The position numbers and the translations under genes were made by a program. Positions 9,813-21,010 of a stretch of 64,000 nucleotides of DNA are shown here, piece by piece (position 1 is the first letter of the stretch; every line of letters starts with the position of its first letter). Origin of the DNA: Ailurus styani (Eukaryota; Chordata; Mammalia; Carnivora; Ailuridae); assembly GCA_002007465.1 (NCBI GenBank), contig LNAC01000276.1, positions 4,574,808-4,638,807 of the forward strand, read 5' to 3'. The notes under the pieces were generated by a model. That model saw nothing but the letters and a program-made list of their open reading frames with translations. It had not been told where the DNA came from and did not search any database.

Positions 9813-10165
9813 GAAAAGAGAAAAAGAAGAAAAGGAAAAAAAGAAGAAAGGAAAAAGGAGGGCGCCTGGGTGGCTCAGTGGGTTAAAGCCTCTGCCTTTG
9901 GCTCAGGTCATGATCTCAGGGTCCTGGGATTGAAGCCGGCATCGGGCTCTCTGCTCAGCAGGGAGCCTGCTTCCCCCTCTCTCTCTGCCTGCCTCTCTGC
10001 CTACTTGTGATCTCTCTTTCTCTCTGTGTCAAATAAATAAATAAAATCTTTAGAATAAAAAAAAAGAAAGGAAAAAGGAAAGAAAGAAAAGAGAAAAAGA
10101 AGAAAAGAAGAAAAAGGAAAAAGAAGAAAGGAAAAGAGAAAAAGGAAATAGGAAAGAAAGAAAGC
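9813..10165. repeat. GAAA/GGAAA purine tract split by a SINE
   Basis: Purine-only DNA occupies 9813-9859 and 10065-10165 and is interrupted by a SINE at 9860-10064. It continues the L1 A-tail, so it probably grew from it. Confidence 0.85.
9860..10064 (+). mobile_element. CAN-SINE within the purine tract
   Basis: AGAAAGGAAAAAGGA occurs at 9845-9859 and 10065-10079. It is a young-type copy with a complete head and the ACTTGTGATCTC segment. Confidence 0.95.
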
Positions 10166-10361
10166 AGGCAGGCAGACACACAGGCAGATGGACATGGGAG
10201 CTAACTGGGTGGGCTCTACCCTCTCTTCTGATCCCATACTAAGCAAACCCAATGCTATGATTTGTGCTTGGGCTAAATTGAATGTAACATATCGAGTTAC
10301 CAACACCCCACTCCTGAGTCAAATGATAGCAAATAGAACAGGGGGGAGAATTGGAATTTTC

Positions 10362-10483
10362 TATTTTTTAAGAGTTTATTTATTAATTTCTAAGCAATCT
10401 CTACCCCCCAATGTGGGGCTTGAATTCACGGCCCTGAGATCAAGAGTCACTTGCTCCACCAATGGAGCCAGCCAGATGCCCCA
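10362..10483 (-). mobile_element. CAN-SINE, short type, 18-bp target-site duplication
   Basis: GGGAGAATTGGAATTTTC at 10344-10361 and 10484-10501 is perfect although the body is diverged. Confidence 0.9.
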
Positions 10484-10501
10484 GGGAGAATTGGAATTTT
10501 C

Positions 10502-11100
10502 AGACTCAAAGCTGAGTGGACAACTAAGGATCACCAGGGATGGGACCAAAATCAAAGCCATGAGAGAGACACTTTGAGCGCCACATCAGCAGAAAATAAT
10601 CAGCATCTGAAGAAGCAGAACTGATAGAACAAATAAAAGACTCCAGAGTCAGTCTGAATCATTTCCCTAGAAAGGCTTTAACAAATTTTAGATTAAATGA
10701 TATTTTTATTTTATTTTATTTTTCCCATGATCCAAGAAATTAAATGATATTTATTTTTCATTTTATTTATTTATTTTTTTGCCTCTCAGTAAATAATTTA
10801 TTTGGGGGCCCAATTTTGTCTTCAGTATTTCTAGGGCACCGTGTTTATCCCCCTCCCTCCCATCTCTTCCTCCAGCCATATCCTCCAGTCACTTTTCGAC
10901 TTCGCATGAGAGACCTATCCCTTAAATGATATTTAAATACATGAATAATAAAATCTATAAGAACACTGCTTTAAACTTGATTAAAACCCTCCATTATCAA
11001 ACTTTCAGAGAGATATTAAAGCTTAAAGATTAAATATCGCTGCCAAATAAAGTCCAAAATCATTAGAATGCAAAGAATTGATTTAGCAGAGTAAGATTGG
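10502..11100. other. Intergenic, AT-rich, nothing firm
   Basis: A TTTTATTTTATTT low-complexity patch lies at 10700-10780. CCATGATCCAAGAAATTAAA and the pyrimidine-rich 10845-10890 segment hint at L1 debris, but no call is possible. Confidence 0.3.
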
Positions 11101-11104
11101 ACAA

Positions 11105-11225
11105 AACTCTTTTATTTGCTCATTTATGTATTCAACAAATAGTTATTAGAGGTGTTTAATGTGCCACCATGTTTCTAGGGGCTAGGGATACAGGGTAAGG
11201 TAGAGGGGCTTGGGTTCTGCTTCTG
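11105..11225 (+). mobile_element. L2-like fragment
   Basis: TTCAACAAATAGTTATTAGA, then GGGGCTAGGGATACAGGG, follows the L2 3'-end pattern. Confidence 0.6.
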
Positions 11226-11483
11226 TTCTAGATTAGGGGGCAACAAGCTATATAGCCCATCACGTTTTCGAAAGTGATGTCTTAATGGAAGATGACCCTG
11301 ATCATTTGTTTATGTGTTGTCTATACTTGTTTCTGTGCTCCAGTATGGAGATGAGCAGATGTAACAGAGACTATATGGCCCGTGAAGCCTAAAATGTTTA
11401 CTATCTGGACCTGTAGAGAAAATATTGCTGATCTCCCTTCTAGATCACCCCTAAATATGATAATTTAAGATGGTATAGATGCT

Positions 11484-12107
11484 ATATTAGTCAGAGTTCT
11501 CCAGAGAAACAGAACCAATAGCATGTGCATATATGTATAGAAAGATTTATTTTGAGGAATTGGTTCACAAAATCATGGGATCTCAAATCTGCAGGGAGGA
11601 GCAGCAGGCTGGAGACCCAGGGAAGAGTTGATGCTGCAGTCTTGAATCTGAAGGCAGTCTCAAGGCAGAATTCCCTCTTCCTCTGGGGGACCTCAGTCTT
11701 CCTCTCTTAAGACCTTCAATTGATCGGGTAAGACCCACCCACATTATGGGGGGGGTATGCTTTATTCAGAGTCTGCTACTAATTTAAATATTAATCATCT
11801 AAAAAAATGGGCACCTGGGTGGCTCAGTGGGTTAAAGCCTCTGCCTTCGGTTCAGGTCATGATCTCAGGGTCCTGGGATCGAGCCCCACATCAGGCTCTC
11901 TGCTCCACAGGGAGCCTGCTTCCTCCTCTCTCTCTCTGCCTGCCTCTCTGCCTACTTGTAATCTCTCTCTCTGTGTCAAATAAATAAATAAAATCTTTAA
12001 AAAAATCATCTAAAAAATACGTTCACAACAACATTTAGACTGATGTGTGGCCAAATATCTGTGTACTGTGGCCTAGCCAAGTTTTCATATAAAGTTAACC
12101 ATTATAA
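11484..12107 (+). mobile_element. Old interspersed repeat with a nested SINE
   Basis: It reads ATTAGTCAGAGTTCTCCAGA through GACCCACCCACATTATG to CCAAATATCTGTGTACTGTG and AAAGTTAACCATTATAA. The 32728-33190 element follows the same order, so both are copies of one family. Confidence 0.65.
11808..12003 (+). mobile_element. CAN-SINE nested in the 11484 repeat
   Basis: The TSD is AATCATCTAAAAAA at 11793-11806 and 12004-12017. It is a young type with a (CT)n run and AAATAAATAAATAAAATC tail. Confidence 0.95.
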
Positions 12108-12312
12108 GGGGCGCCTGGGTTAAGCCTCTGTCTTCAGCTCAGGTCATGATCTCAGGGTCCTGGGATTGAGTCCCGCATCAGGCTCTCCGCTCAGCAGAAA
12201 AACCTGCATCCCCCCCTCTCTCTGCCTGCCTCTCTGCCTACTTGTGATCTCTCTCTCTGTCAAATAAATAAATAAAAATCTTTAAAATAAAAAGTAAATT
12301 AATTAATTAAAT
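12108..12312 (+). mobile_element. CAN-SINE lacking part of the promoter head
   Basis: The head reads GGCGCCTGGGTTAAGCCTCT, so the segment normally between GGTGGCTCAGTGG and GTTAAAGCC is missing. The TSD AAAGTTAACCATTATAA (12091-12107) recurs with one change at 12313-12329, so the copy inserted intact at its ends. Confidence 0.9.
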
Positions 12313-12388
12313 AAAGTTAACCATTACAAATATTATGAAAGAAATATGTGGGGAGATGTTCTACAGAGTGAAGGAGGTCTATTTTTAA

Positions 12389-12578
12389 AAAATATTTCAT
12401 TTATTTACTTATTTGACAGAGAGAGCGAGAGCACAAGCAGGGCAGTGACAGGCAGAGGGAGAGGGAGAAGCAGGCTCCCTGAGGAGCAGGGAGCCCAATG
12501 CAGGACTCAATCCCAGGACCCTGGATAATGACCTGAGCTGAAGGTAATCACTTAACTGACTGAGCCGCCCAGACACCC
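12389..12578 (-). mobile_element. CAN-SINE with a perfect 19-bp target-site duplication
   Basis: GAAGGAGGTCTATTTTTAA occurs at 12370-12388 and 12579-12597, the longest exact TSD I found here. The body has the GCACAAGCAGGGC variant. Confidence 0.95.
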
Positions 12579-12669
12579 GAAGGAGGTCTATTTTTAAGTG
12601 GTGGTCACAGTCATCTTCTCTTAGAAGGCAATACGTATGCTGAGATTCAAGTGACGGCAAAAATCCAGC

Positions 12670-13030
12670 CATGGGAATATCCAGGAAGAGGAAATTTCAG
12701 ACGGCAGATATAGCAGGGGCAAAGGCCCTGAGGTAGGAACAGTCTAGATGTGTTTGGGGCCCAGGAGACCAGTGTGGTTAGAGGGGAATAATGATATGTA
12801 CAATGGTAGGGAATGAGGTTAGAGAAATCATGAAGGCCTTATGTGCAGATGTAGAGGTTTGGACATTTTTCTGCCTTCCATGTAAAGTCAGTGGAAAATT
12901 AAACTAAGACTGTGGTGTGGAAATTGGAAGCAGGAATGTGACTGGGAAGCTGGTGGAGGCCTCTAGGAGAAAGATCTGATTGGTTTGGGTGAGGGTGATG
13001 GTTGTGTGGCTAGACAGAAGCAGAGAAATG
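12670..13030 (+). mobile_element. Ancient interspersed repeat, family unassigned
   Basis: GGCAAAGGCCCTGAGGTAGG, then GGAGACCAGTGTGGTTAGAG and GAAGGCCTTATGTG, is a pattern I recognise as common old repeat DNA in mammals, but I cannot name the family. Confidence 0.45.
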
Positions 13031-13099
13031 TGGACTGCACCGATTGGGATTTAGTGCTAATTCAATGACCTCAAGTGGGTTACTATTAACCACAACCAA

Positions 13100-13400
13100 A
13101 AACCCCCAATTGCTCACATCGGCCCATCAGATCCTGACCAATGTGCTCCTGTCACCTCCCCCATCTCACGGTCTCCAATCTGCCCCCTCACTCTGTACCA
13201 GCCACAACAGGCCTCCTAGCTGTTCATATGCACACCAGGCACACAGTCCTACCTCAGGGCCTTTGCTCTGGCTGTCCCTTCCACCTGGAAAGCTCCTCTC
13301 TCAGATTTTCCCACGTAGATTCTTTTTCATCACTCAGTGTTCAACTCCAAAGCCATCTCCTTCCCTGACACTCCATTAAAAAGAGCACCCCTGCCAATCC
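13100..13400 (+). mobile_element. L2-like fragment
   Basis: CTCAGGGCCTTTGCTCTGGC, CCACCTGGAAAGCTC and CCATCTCCTTCCCTGACAC follow an L2-type segment. The open frame across it is incidental. Confidence 0.55.
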
Positions 13401-13429
13401 ACTATATTACTGACTCTGTTTTATTTTGT

Positions 13430-14030
13430 TTGCAGTGTGTACCAGTTATCCAATGATGCATAATAAATGCCCCAAGCTTAGTGGCACAAAATAATAACCA
13501 CTTTATTATGGTCATGGCTTCAGTGGGTCAAGAATCAGGACAGAGTATAGTAAAAATGACTTACTTTCTTCTCCACAATGTCTAGGGCTCAACTGGGGAG
13601 ACTCTAATGGTTGGAGATGAATAACTGGGAGCTGGAATCATGTGGAAGCTTGTTCACTCACAGCTCATATCAGGACTATCAATTCTTGCACATGCTCTTG
13701 TCTTTTCTACGTGGCTTGGGCTTCTCATAGCATGGAAGGCTCACGCAGTGGCTGGATTCCAAGAGGCAGGGCGTGGAGGCCCCCAGGACAGTTCAACACT
13801 ATACCCGAGAGGCGCTTCTGCCATGTGCCATTCTTTCCTCAGGGCCCAGCCAAATTTAAGGAGGTAGAGAAAGTGACTTTGGAGGGGCAAATTCCAATTG
13901 CAGAAAGGCCCGCTGGGATGGGAGATGTTAGGACAGTCATCTTTGGAACACACCATCTACTATACCACTTTGATGGCTTCTTAGGAGGATTTGATAACAA
14001 GTTGCATCTTTAGTAACCAGAGAAGCCTCC
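13430..14030 (+). mobile_element. Old interspersed repeat, LTR/MER-like
   Basis: TACCAGTTATCCAATGATGC, TAAATGCCCCAAGCTTAGTG and TCAGTGGGTCAAGAATCAGG match a widespread old mammalian repeat; the right half is less certain. Confidence 0.5.
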
Positions 14031-14104
14031 TTGGCCCAGGAAGTGGTAGAGTCTGGTATGTAGGACGAGATGCAAGCGAGAGAGACCTACCTATGACTTG
14101 CCAC

Positions 14105-14210
14105 AGTGTAAGCTCCATGATAGCAACAGTTTCTGTTCATTGAAATTTACTGGTGAATCCTAGGCATTGAGAACAGTGCCTGATACATTAGGTGCTCAAC
14201 AAATGGGGGT
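14105..14210 (+). mobile_element. L2-like 3' end
   Basis: GTAAGCTCCATGATAGCAAC, then GAACAGTGCCTGATACATTA and GGTGCTCAACAAATG. Confidence 0.65.
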
Positions 14211-14935
14211 GGGTTAGGAGGAAACATACAAAATTGAGCATTTCAGGGCACTGCCATGGGGAAAGCAAAGAAGAGGCTCTCAGCGCCTGGGCTGGCTTTG
14301 TAGGATCCAGAGAAGTCCTATGATCTTAAGAATTCTCACCAAGAAGGAACAGGAAGTGTGCAGTGGGTGCATCCATAGAGAAGTTCTGAGAGCCTGTGAA
14401 TCTCTAGCAGGGCTGACTGGTGATGGCATCTCTCTCCTGCAGCCAGTTAATAAGGACTGGAAGACATGACTCATTCTTCATATGTGAAGACAGGAAACGC
14501 AAGACTTTAAGGAACATGACAAAAAATCAAGGAAATGAGATACCTCCAAAGAAACACAATGTTTCAGTAATTAACCCAAAGAAACATAAATGGGGTTTCT
14601 TTATAAATACAGGTTTTTTTATGTGATCGAAGTTAAGCTGTGATCAGCTGAAAACAGACTGTTATAACTATGAGATGTTTTATGTAAGCCTCTTTATAAC
14701 CACGGAGCAAAAATTGACAGTAGATACAAAAAAGATAAAGAGAAAAGAATCAAAGCATATGACTATGGAAAATCGTCGAATCGAAAGGAAGCCAGCAAGA
14801 AAGGAACAAAGGAACAAAGGAGCTACAAAACAGCCAGAAAAACAATTAATAAGGTGGCAATGGTATGTCCTTACCTATCAATGGTTACTTTAACTGTGAA
14901 TGGATTAAATTCTCCAATCAAAAGACATAGAGTGG

Positions 14936-15050
14936 GGGCACCGGACTGGCTCAGTCAGTAGAACGTGTGACTCTTGATCTCAGAGTGGAGAGTTCAAATC
15001 CCACATTGAGCGTGGAGCCTACATTAAAAAAAGAAAAGAAGAGAAAAGAA
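14936..15050 (+). mobile_element. CAN-SINE, short type, in L1
   Basis: The TSD AAAGACATAGAGTGG is at 14921-14935 and 15051-15065. The tail has drifted to AAAAGAAAAGAAGAG. Confidence 0.9.
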
Positions 15051-15244
15051 AAAGACATAGAGTGGATGAATGGATTAAAACAAACAAACAAACAAGACAG
15101 AACTTTATGTTGCCTGTAGGAGACACATGTCAGCTTTAAGAACACACAAAGGCTCAAAATGAAAGGATGGAAGAAGATATTCCATGCCAATGGAAACAAA
15201 AGCCACAGGGGCAACTATACTTTTATCAAACAAAATAGACTTTA

Positions 15245-15443
15245 TTTTTTAAAAGATTTTATTTATTTATTTGACACAGGGAGAGAGACAGTGAGAGAGA
15301 AAACACAAGCAGGGGGAGTGGGAGAGGAAGAAGCAGGCTTCCCGCCAAGCAGAGAGCCCAATGTGGGTCTCAATCCCAGGACCCTGGGATCATGGCCTGA
15401 GCCGAAGGCAGATGCTTAACCAAGTGAGCCACCCAGGCGCCCC
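15245..15443 (-). mobile_element. CAN-SINE in L1
   Basis: CAAAATAGACTTTA is duplicated at 15231-15244 and 15444-15457, interrupting the L1 phrase TATCAAACAAAATAGACTTT. Confidence 0.95.
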
Positions 15444-15534
15444 CAAAATAGACTTTAAATAAAAACTGTAACAAGACACAAAGAAGGTCATTATATAACG
15501 ATAAAGGAGTCAATTCATCAAGAGGAAATAACAA

Positions 15535-15585
15535 ATATATATGTACACACAAACACACACACACGCCCACCCATCCATCCACCGA
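15535..15585. repeat. AT/CA microsatellite
   Basis: ATATATGTACACACAAACAC passes into (CA)n and CCATCCATCC within the L1 body. Confidence 0.8.
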
Positions 15586-17067
15586 AATATGTTTTGCAAG
15601 TATCAGAAAATCTGAAGGGAGAAATAAACAGTAATGCAATAACAGTAGGGGACTTCGATACCCCACTTCAGTGATGGGCAGACTAGCCAGGCAGAAAATC
15701 GGTAGGAAACATTGGACTTGAACTATACATTAGGTTGAATGGACTTATCAGTCTCTACAGGACATTTCATTCAACACCAGCAGAATACACACCCTGAAGT
15801 AACACGGGAAGTTCTTCAGGAGACATCACATGTTAGGTCACAAAGAAAGTCTTACCAAATTTAAGAAGATTGGAATCATATCAAGTATCTTCACTAACCA
15901 CAGTGATATGAAACCAGTAATCAATAACAGGAGAAAAATGGAAAACATTCACAAATATATGGAAATTAATCAATACACTCCTGAACAATAAATAGGGCAA
16001 AGAAGAAATTGAAAGGGCAATTAAAATATATCACGAAGCAAACGAAGATGGAAATGTCATATACCAAAACTTATGGAATGCGGCAAAGCGGTTGTATAAT
16101 TGGGTAAGTTAGAAGAAATGGATAAATTCCTAGGAATAGACAATCTGCTGAAATTAAATCATGAAGAAACAGAAAATCTGAACAGACAAGTGACTAGTAA
16201 GGAAATTAACCAGTAATCAAAAGTCTCCCAAGAAACAAAAGTCCAGGACCAGATGGCTTCACTGGTTAATTCTTCCATACATTTAAAGAAAAATTATCAG
16301 TCCTTGTCAAACTCTTCCAAAAACAGGAGTCAACTTTCCTAAGTTCACTTTATGAGGTCAGTATTACCTTGATACCAAAGCCAGACAAGGACATTACAAG
16401 TAATTAAAACAGGATGGTATTGGCATAAAAGCAGTCACAAATCAATGGAACAGAACAGAGAGCCCGTAAATAAACCCATGCATATATGGGTAATTAATTT
16501 ATGACAAATGAGGCAAGAGTATACAATGGGGAAAGAACAGTCTTTTCAACAAATGGTTTTGGGAAAACTGCACAGCCACATGTGAAAGAATGAAATTGAA
16601 CCACTATCTTACATCACACGTCCAAATTAACTCAAAGTGGATTAACACCTTGAATGTAAGACCTGAAACTATAAAACTTCTAGAAGAAAACAGGTAGTCA
16701 GCCTCTTGACACAGGTACTGGTGATGATTTTTTGGAACCAACTCCAAAAGCAAAGGTGGCAAAAATGAAAATAAACAAATGGGACCCCATCAAACTACGA
16801 AGTTTCTGCACAACAAAGGAAACCACCCAACAAATGAAAAGACAACCCACTGAGTGGAAGAAAATATTTGCAAGCCATATATCTGATAAAAAGAGTTAAT
16901 CTTCAAAATACATAAGGAACTCATACAACTCAATAGCAAAAAACCAAATAATCCAAATAAAAATGGGTAAAGGACCTGAATAGACTTTTTCCAAAGGAGA
17001 TACAAATGGACAACAGGTGCATGAAAAGGTGCTCAACATCACTTATCATCAGGGAAATGGAATCAAG

Positions 17068-17106
17068 AGACAGACGCTTAACTGACAGAGCCACGCAGGT
17101 GCCCCC
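17068..17106 (-). mobile_element. CAN-SINE head fragment
   Basis: Only ACGCTTAACTGACAGAGCCA and GCAGGTGCCCCC remain, abutting the end of the L1. The rest of the SINE is deleted. Confidence 0.65.
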
Positions 17107-17440
17107 ATATATTGGTACTTTAAAATTGCTGGTCAGAAGTATTTGCATGCTATAGACTATTTGCTATATTATTGAATAGAAACTTGATGCTAACTCCTGA
17201 TCTCAAAGAAACATGTACTTGAATACAATCATAGGCATTGATTCTGCAGAAACTATTAAACTATAATTTGTGAATATCTAAACTTGTTTAAAAGGAAGAA
17301 GAGGAGTCAGCTTGTATTTTGGAGAGTCCCTGGTAATGAATATTACTGTTTAAATTTTTTCTTATTTGAAAAATAAGAAAAGCAGAATATGCTGCTATTG
17401 ATACCCAGCCATGAACTTGTTTATGATCAAAGATGTATCA
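17107..17440. other. Intergenic, AT-rich, nothing recognised
   Basis: No family, gene or RNA is seen. Confidence 0.3.
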
Positions 17441-17655
17441 GGGGCGCCGGGGTGGACAAGTCAATTGTCTGCCTTCGCCTCAGGTCCTGATCCCAGGGTC
17501 CTGGGATTGAGCCCTGCATCAGGTTCCCTGCTCAGTGGGGAACCTGCTTCTCCTCTCCCTCTGCCCCCCACTCACACTTCCCCTCTCACTCTCTAGTGCT
17601 CGCTCTCTCAAATAAATAAATAAAATCTTAAAATCTTAAAAAAATAAATAAAATC
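17441..17655 (+). mobile_element. CAN-SINE with imperfect flanks
   Basis: The head reads GGGGCGCCGGGGTGGACAAG. The flanks CAAAGATGTATCA (left) and CCAAGGATGTATTA (right) are a decayed TSD. Confidence 0.85.
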
Positions 17656-17767
17656 TTAATCCAAGGATGTATTAGAAAAAATTTTGTTCTGGTCAGCATT
17701 TTCTGTCTAGGTATGTATTTTGATTTCTAATAGAGCAAAATGGTCTCTTTTCTTTTCTTCTTTTTTT

Positions 17768-18640
17768 GAAAGATAGGTTATTTGTTCAAATAATGTATGA
17801 ACATTGATGGTCATCACACATTCAGCCACAGTTTAGCATTTTACTTTCATAAGAAGATATTAAGTATTATTGAAAGATAATTCACAAAGGTAAAATAATG
17901 ACTTATATAAATATAAAATGAACATATGTCAAATATATTATTTTACACGTTAATGAGTAAACCAATAAAATGTTACAATTGTTTCAAAGCACCACACATA
18001 TATAAGTTAATCAAGAATGGTTAAATTAATTTACAAACAGATGCAAAACTGGCCTTTTCCATAAGGGATGGGGAAAAATCAGTTGTCCACTGAACAGAAT
18101 TATTTTCACATCTGTAGACAGGAATCTTTTTATATTTCTATCAGTTGTTTTCTACTCACAGGATTATGAAATAGCTCAAAGAACATTGTGTAAATGCTCT
18201 AAAACAGATAATCCAAAAGGATGCTCTTTAAATAATTCACAGGCATCCACTGAAGACACCCAATAATTTTTTGGTCTATTTCATAGTCTTTTACAGTTTT
18301 TTTCCTGGTAATACTTTTACTAAACTTATATTTAGTAATTTATCAAGAGGGGAAAGCAGAAAAGCATAATTTATCTTAAAGTTTAAAAGTCAAACTTAAG
18401 AAATCCCATTAGTAATGACACTATAATTTATATTTCTGGTTCTAAACTCATTCAGAGTTCAGATTCACAACCAGTACTGTGGAATATCTTTGTCCATGTA
18501 TACCTCTTCAGCTCGAACTGTCCAGAGCCAGTCATCATTTTTCTTGTGACTTCTGTTTTTCTGTGAACAGTCCTACTTTGTCCAGGTCAAATCCTTTGTC
18601 AGCATGAAATTTTTTTCTTAAGGATAAAATAATATATTCT
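17768..18640 (-). pseudogene. Processed-pseudogene candidate, parent not identified
   Basis: Read on the - strand from about 18640, the sequence gives a protein-like stretch containing FHADKGFDLDKVGLFTEKQK. It meets a stop/frameshift at about 18537-18543 and resumes in another frame as NDDWLWTVRAEEVYMDKD before TGA at 18465-18467. About 700 nt of AT-rich, UTR-like sequence follow, ending at a poly(A)-like tract (the T-rich run CTTTTCTTCTTTTTTT on +, near 17750-17767). A protein-like C-terminus, a long 3' UTR and a terminal A tract without introns are what a retrocopy looks like. The left part is lost or obscured by a SINE at 18641. I do not recognise the parent gene, and a chance open stretch remains possible. 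Confidence 0.5.
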
Positions 18641-18841
18641 TTTTTAAAAAGATTTTATTTATTTATTTGACAGAGAGAGAAAGAGAGATCACAAGTAGGC
18701 AGAGAGGCAGGCAGAGAGAGGAGGAAGCAGGCTCCCTGCTGAGCAGAGAGCCTGATGCGGGGTTATCGATCCCAGGACCCTGAGATCATGACCTGAGCCG
18801 AAGGCAGAGGCTTTAACCCACTGAGCCACCCAGGCACCCCA
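18641..18841 (-). mobile_element. CAN-SINE at the 5' edge of the pseudogene candidate
   Basis: A full-length - strand copy with the CAGAGAGAGGAGGAAGCAGG body. Flanks AAGGATAAAATAATA and AAGATAATTTATTA are a possible decayed TSD. Confidence 0.9.
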
Positions 18842-19205
18842 AGATAATTTATTATTTTAAGATAAATGTTCCTCTTTATGAGACAAAAAAAAAATCAGAT
18901 GCAGGGGATGTGTACTGACCCAGAGATAAGGAATGAAATTCCTGAAATCCACATCATATTTGTTTCAATAGGGTTATGAGAACCAACTGAAACCATATCG
19001 TTTCCCTTCATAAAGGCAAGCAAAGCTATAAAAATGGGTGCTTGGTTGCTAAATCTTGGCCCAGAAAAAGAAAACCACCTGCTGACAGCCTCATTCATCC
19101 CAAACTTCAAGACTCTCCTCCTTGGGGACGACAAAAAGGGGGATTGGTGCCACTTCCAGTTTTGCCTTATTTCCACCACATCTAATAAATGGGTTGTGGG
19201 ACTCT
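18842..19205. other. Intergenic, nothing recognised
   Basis: A run of ten A at 18885-18894 is followed by mixed sequence. The 94-codon - strand frame across it shows no domain. Confidence 0.35.
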
Positions 19206-19335
19206 CCTAAAATAAATAAATATATAATATATATTTATAATATGTAATGTATAATTATTGTGTATGATATATTTATATAAATATTATATAATATGTAATA
19301 TATAATCATATAATATACAATATTATATCTATAAA
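19206..19335. repeat. AT-rich low-complexity DNA
   Basis: TATATAATATATATTTATAA-type sequence with almost no G or C. Confidence 0.9.
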
Positions 19336-19595
19336 GTTTACTGACTCCTGCCTCTGCCCTGTGGGGAGGGAGAGACCAGAGAGGAGCAAGGGGTAAAGGA
19401 GAGAGGGGACCAAGGCACAGACCCCTGAGTGAAGAAGTCACTCTGAAATTGGGTTCTCCAGGCCCAGCTGCCCCAGCAGGTACCACCTGGATGAGAGGTA
19501 AACCACCCCAACACTTCTCAATTCCTGACTCTTACAATTTTAAGAAAAATAAAGCCAGTACTTTTTAGGGTAGCTTGTTGTGTGGCAGTATATAA

Positions 19596-19730
19596 CAAAA
19601 CAGTGGGGGGGGTGGTATTATTCTCACTTCAACAACCAAGAAGCTGCGGCTAGCAGTCGAAGTAATTTTCCGAAGGTGAGGGCTCAGGGTTGCACCCAGG
19701 CAGTTTAATTCTAGGGACCGTCACTGTACT
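19596..19730 (-). mobile_element. MIR fragment
   Basis: On + it gives TTATTCTCACTTCAACAACC, GGGCTCAGGGTTGCACCCAG and GCAGTTTAATTCTAGGGACC, a reverse-oriented MIR. Confidence 0.55.
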
Positions 19731-19744
19731 TCCCTCAAAGCTAG

Positions 19745-19970
19745 ACTAGTGGTGCTAAACTGGGGACGACTCTGTCCTCCCCAAGGGACACCGGACAACG
19801 TCCGCAGACATTTACGGTTGCCACGTGGGGGGAATCTCCTGGCACCAAGTGTGTGGGGGCCGGGGATGCCTCCTGACACCTTGCAGTGGCCGAGACATCC
19901 CCACCACGGAGAATGATCCAGGTTTCAATGTCAGTAGTGCTGAGTTTGGGAAACCCTGCTCTAGACCTCA
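19745..19970 (+). mobile_element. MER-type DNA-transposon fossil (probable hAT-like)
   Basis: GTGGTGCTAAACTGGGGACG, CAGACATTTACGGTTGCCAC, GGCCGGGGATGCCTCCTGAC and GAAACCCTGCTCTAGACCTC match a short non-autonomous mammalian repeat. The class is from memory. Confidence 0.55.
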
Positions 19971-20065
19971 GAATCTGGTTATTCTGCTTATGAGAGACTG
20001 GATGACACCCGTCTGGAGTACAGATGCCTTTCTGAAGTGTAGCATCCAGCCCCAGGAGGGCTGTC

Positions 20066-20370
20066 CTTGTTAGCTCGAGCTGCTATAATAAAAACACCAA
20101 AGACTAGGGGGCGTAGACAATAGACATTTATTTTCTTAACAGTTCTAGAAGCTGGAAAGTTCAAGAGCCACATGTCCGCAGGGCTGGTTCCTGGTGAGGG
20201 CTCTCCCTCCCAGCTGGCAGATAGCCACCTGCTGGCTGTGTCCTCACAGGGTGGAGAGAAAGAGGAGGACCAAGCACCACGGTGTTTTTCTTCCAGGGCA
20301 CCAATCCCATCAAGCCGGCTTCACACCCATGACTTCATCTAAACCAGTCTCTTCCCAAAGGAAAACACTG
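20066..20370 (+). mobile_element. Old interspersed repeat (LTR/MER-like)
   Basis: TTAGCTCGAGCTGCTATAAT, ACAGTTCTAGAAGCTGGAAA and GGCTGTGTCCTCACAGGGTG belong to the same broad class as 3823-4428. Confidence 0.55.
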
Positions 20371-20449
20371 TTTCTGCTACTCGACTAAAATAAAAGGATT
20401 TCTCTATGTATATCCACTAAAGAAAAACTCTTTCCTTTTCCCCCTGCCC

Positions 20450-21010
20450 CCACTCCAGTTTCCTTTGAAGCATAATTGACCTGCAACATGGTGTAGGCTT
20501 TGGATGTACAACATAATGATGTCATAGATATTGTGAAATGATCACAGTAAGGGTAGTTAACACCCACCCATCACCTCACATTACAAAAGGTTACAAAAAA
20601 GGTTTTTTTCCCTTGTGATGAGAATTTTCCCTTCTCATCCCTTTGTGATGAGAATTTTTTAAAAGGTTTTATTTATTTATTTGACAGAGAGAGAGACAGT
20701 GAGAGAGGGAGCACCAGCAGGGGGAGTGGGAGAGGGAGAAGCAGGCCCCCCGCTGAGCAGGGAGCCCGATGCGGGGCTCGATCCCAGGACCCTGAGATCA
20801 TGACCTGAGCCGAAAGCAGACGCTTCACGACGGAGCCACCCAGACGCCCCTGTGATAAGAATTTTTAAGATTTATTCTTAGCAACTTCGAAATATACAAA
20901 ATAGTATTGTTATCTATAGTCACCATGCTGCACATTACGTCCCTGGAACATTTTTGTTACTGCGGGTTTGTCCCTTTTAACCACCTTCACCCAGTTCCCC
21001 CTCTTCCATC
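20450..21010 (-). mobile_element. L1 3'-UTR fragment interrupted by a SINE
   Basis: CATAATTGACCTGCAACATG, TGTGAAATGATCACAGTAAG and CACCCATCACCTCACATTAC, then after the SINE TATCTATAGTCACCATGCTG, form one reverse-oriented L1 segment. A short duplication of TTGTGATGAGAATTTT occurs at 20613 and 20643. Confidence 0.7.
20660..20850 (-). mobile_element. CAN-SINE in an L1 fragment
   Basis: TGTGATGAGAATTTTT (20644-20659) recurs with one change at 20851-20866. Confidence 0.95.

Larger units (their letters stand above)
14480..17064 (+). mobile_element. Degraded L1 with ORF2 remnants, interrupted by SINEs
   Basis: The sense strand shows successive ORF2-derived text: GGATTAAATTCTCCAATCAA, the CAAACTACGAAGTTTCTGCA segment, AAGAAAATATTTGCAAGCCA and GGTGCTCAACATCACTTATC. 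Stops and indels are everywhere, and there is a large internal gap near 16390 where order jumps forward. SINEs at 14936-15050 and 15245-15443 split it. It cannot encode a working reverse transcriptase. Confidence 0.85.

Noticed and set aside
10188..10577. 129-codon + frame
   Set aside because: It runs through a SINE and its target-site duplications, so it cannot be an ancestral gene.
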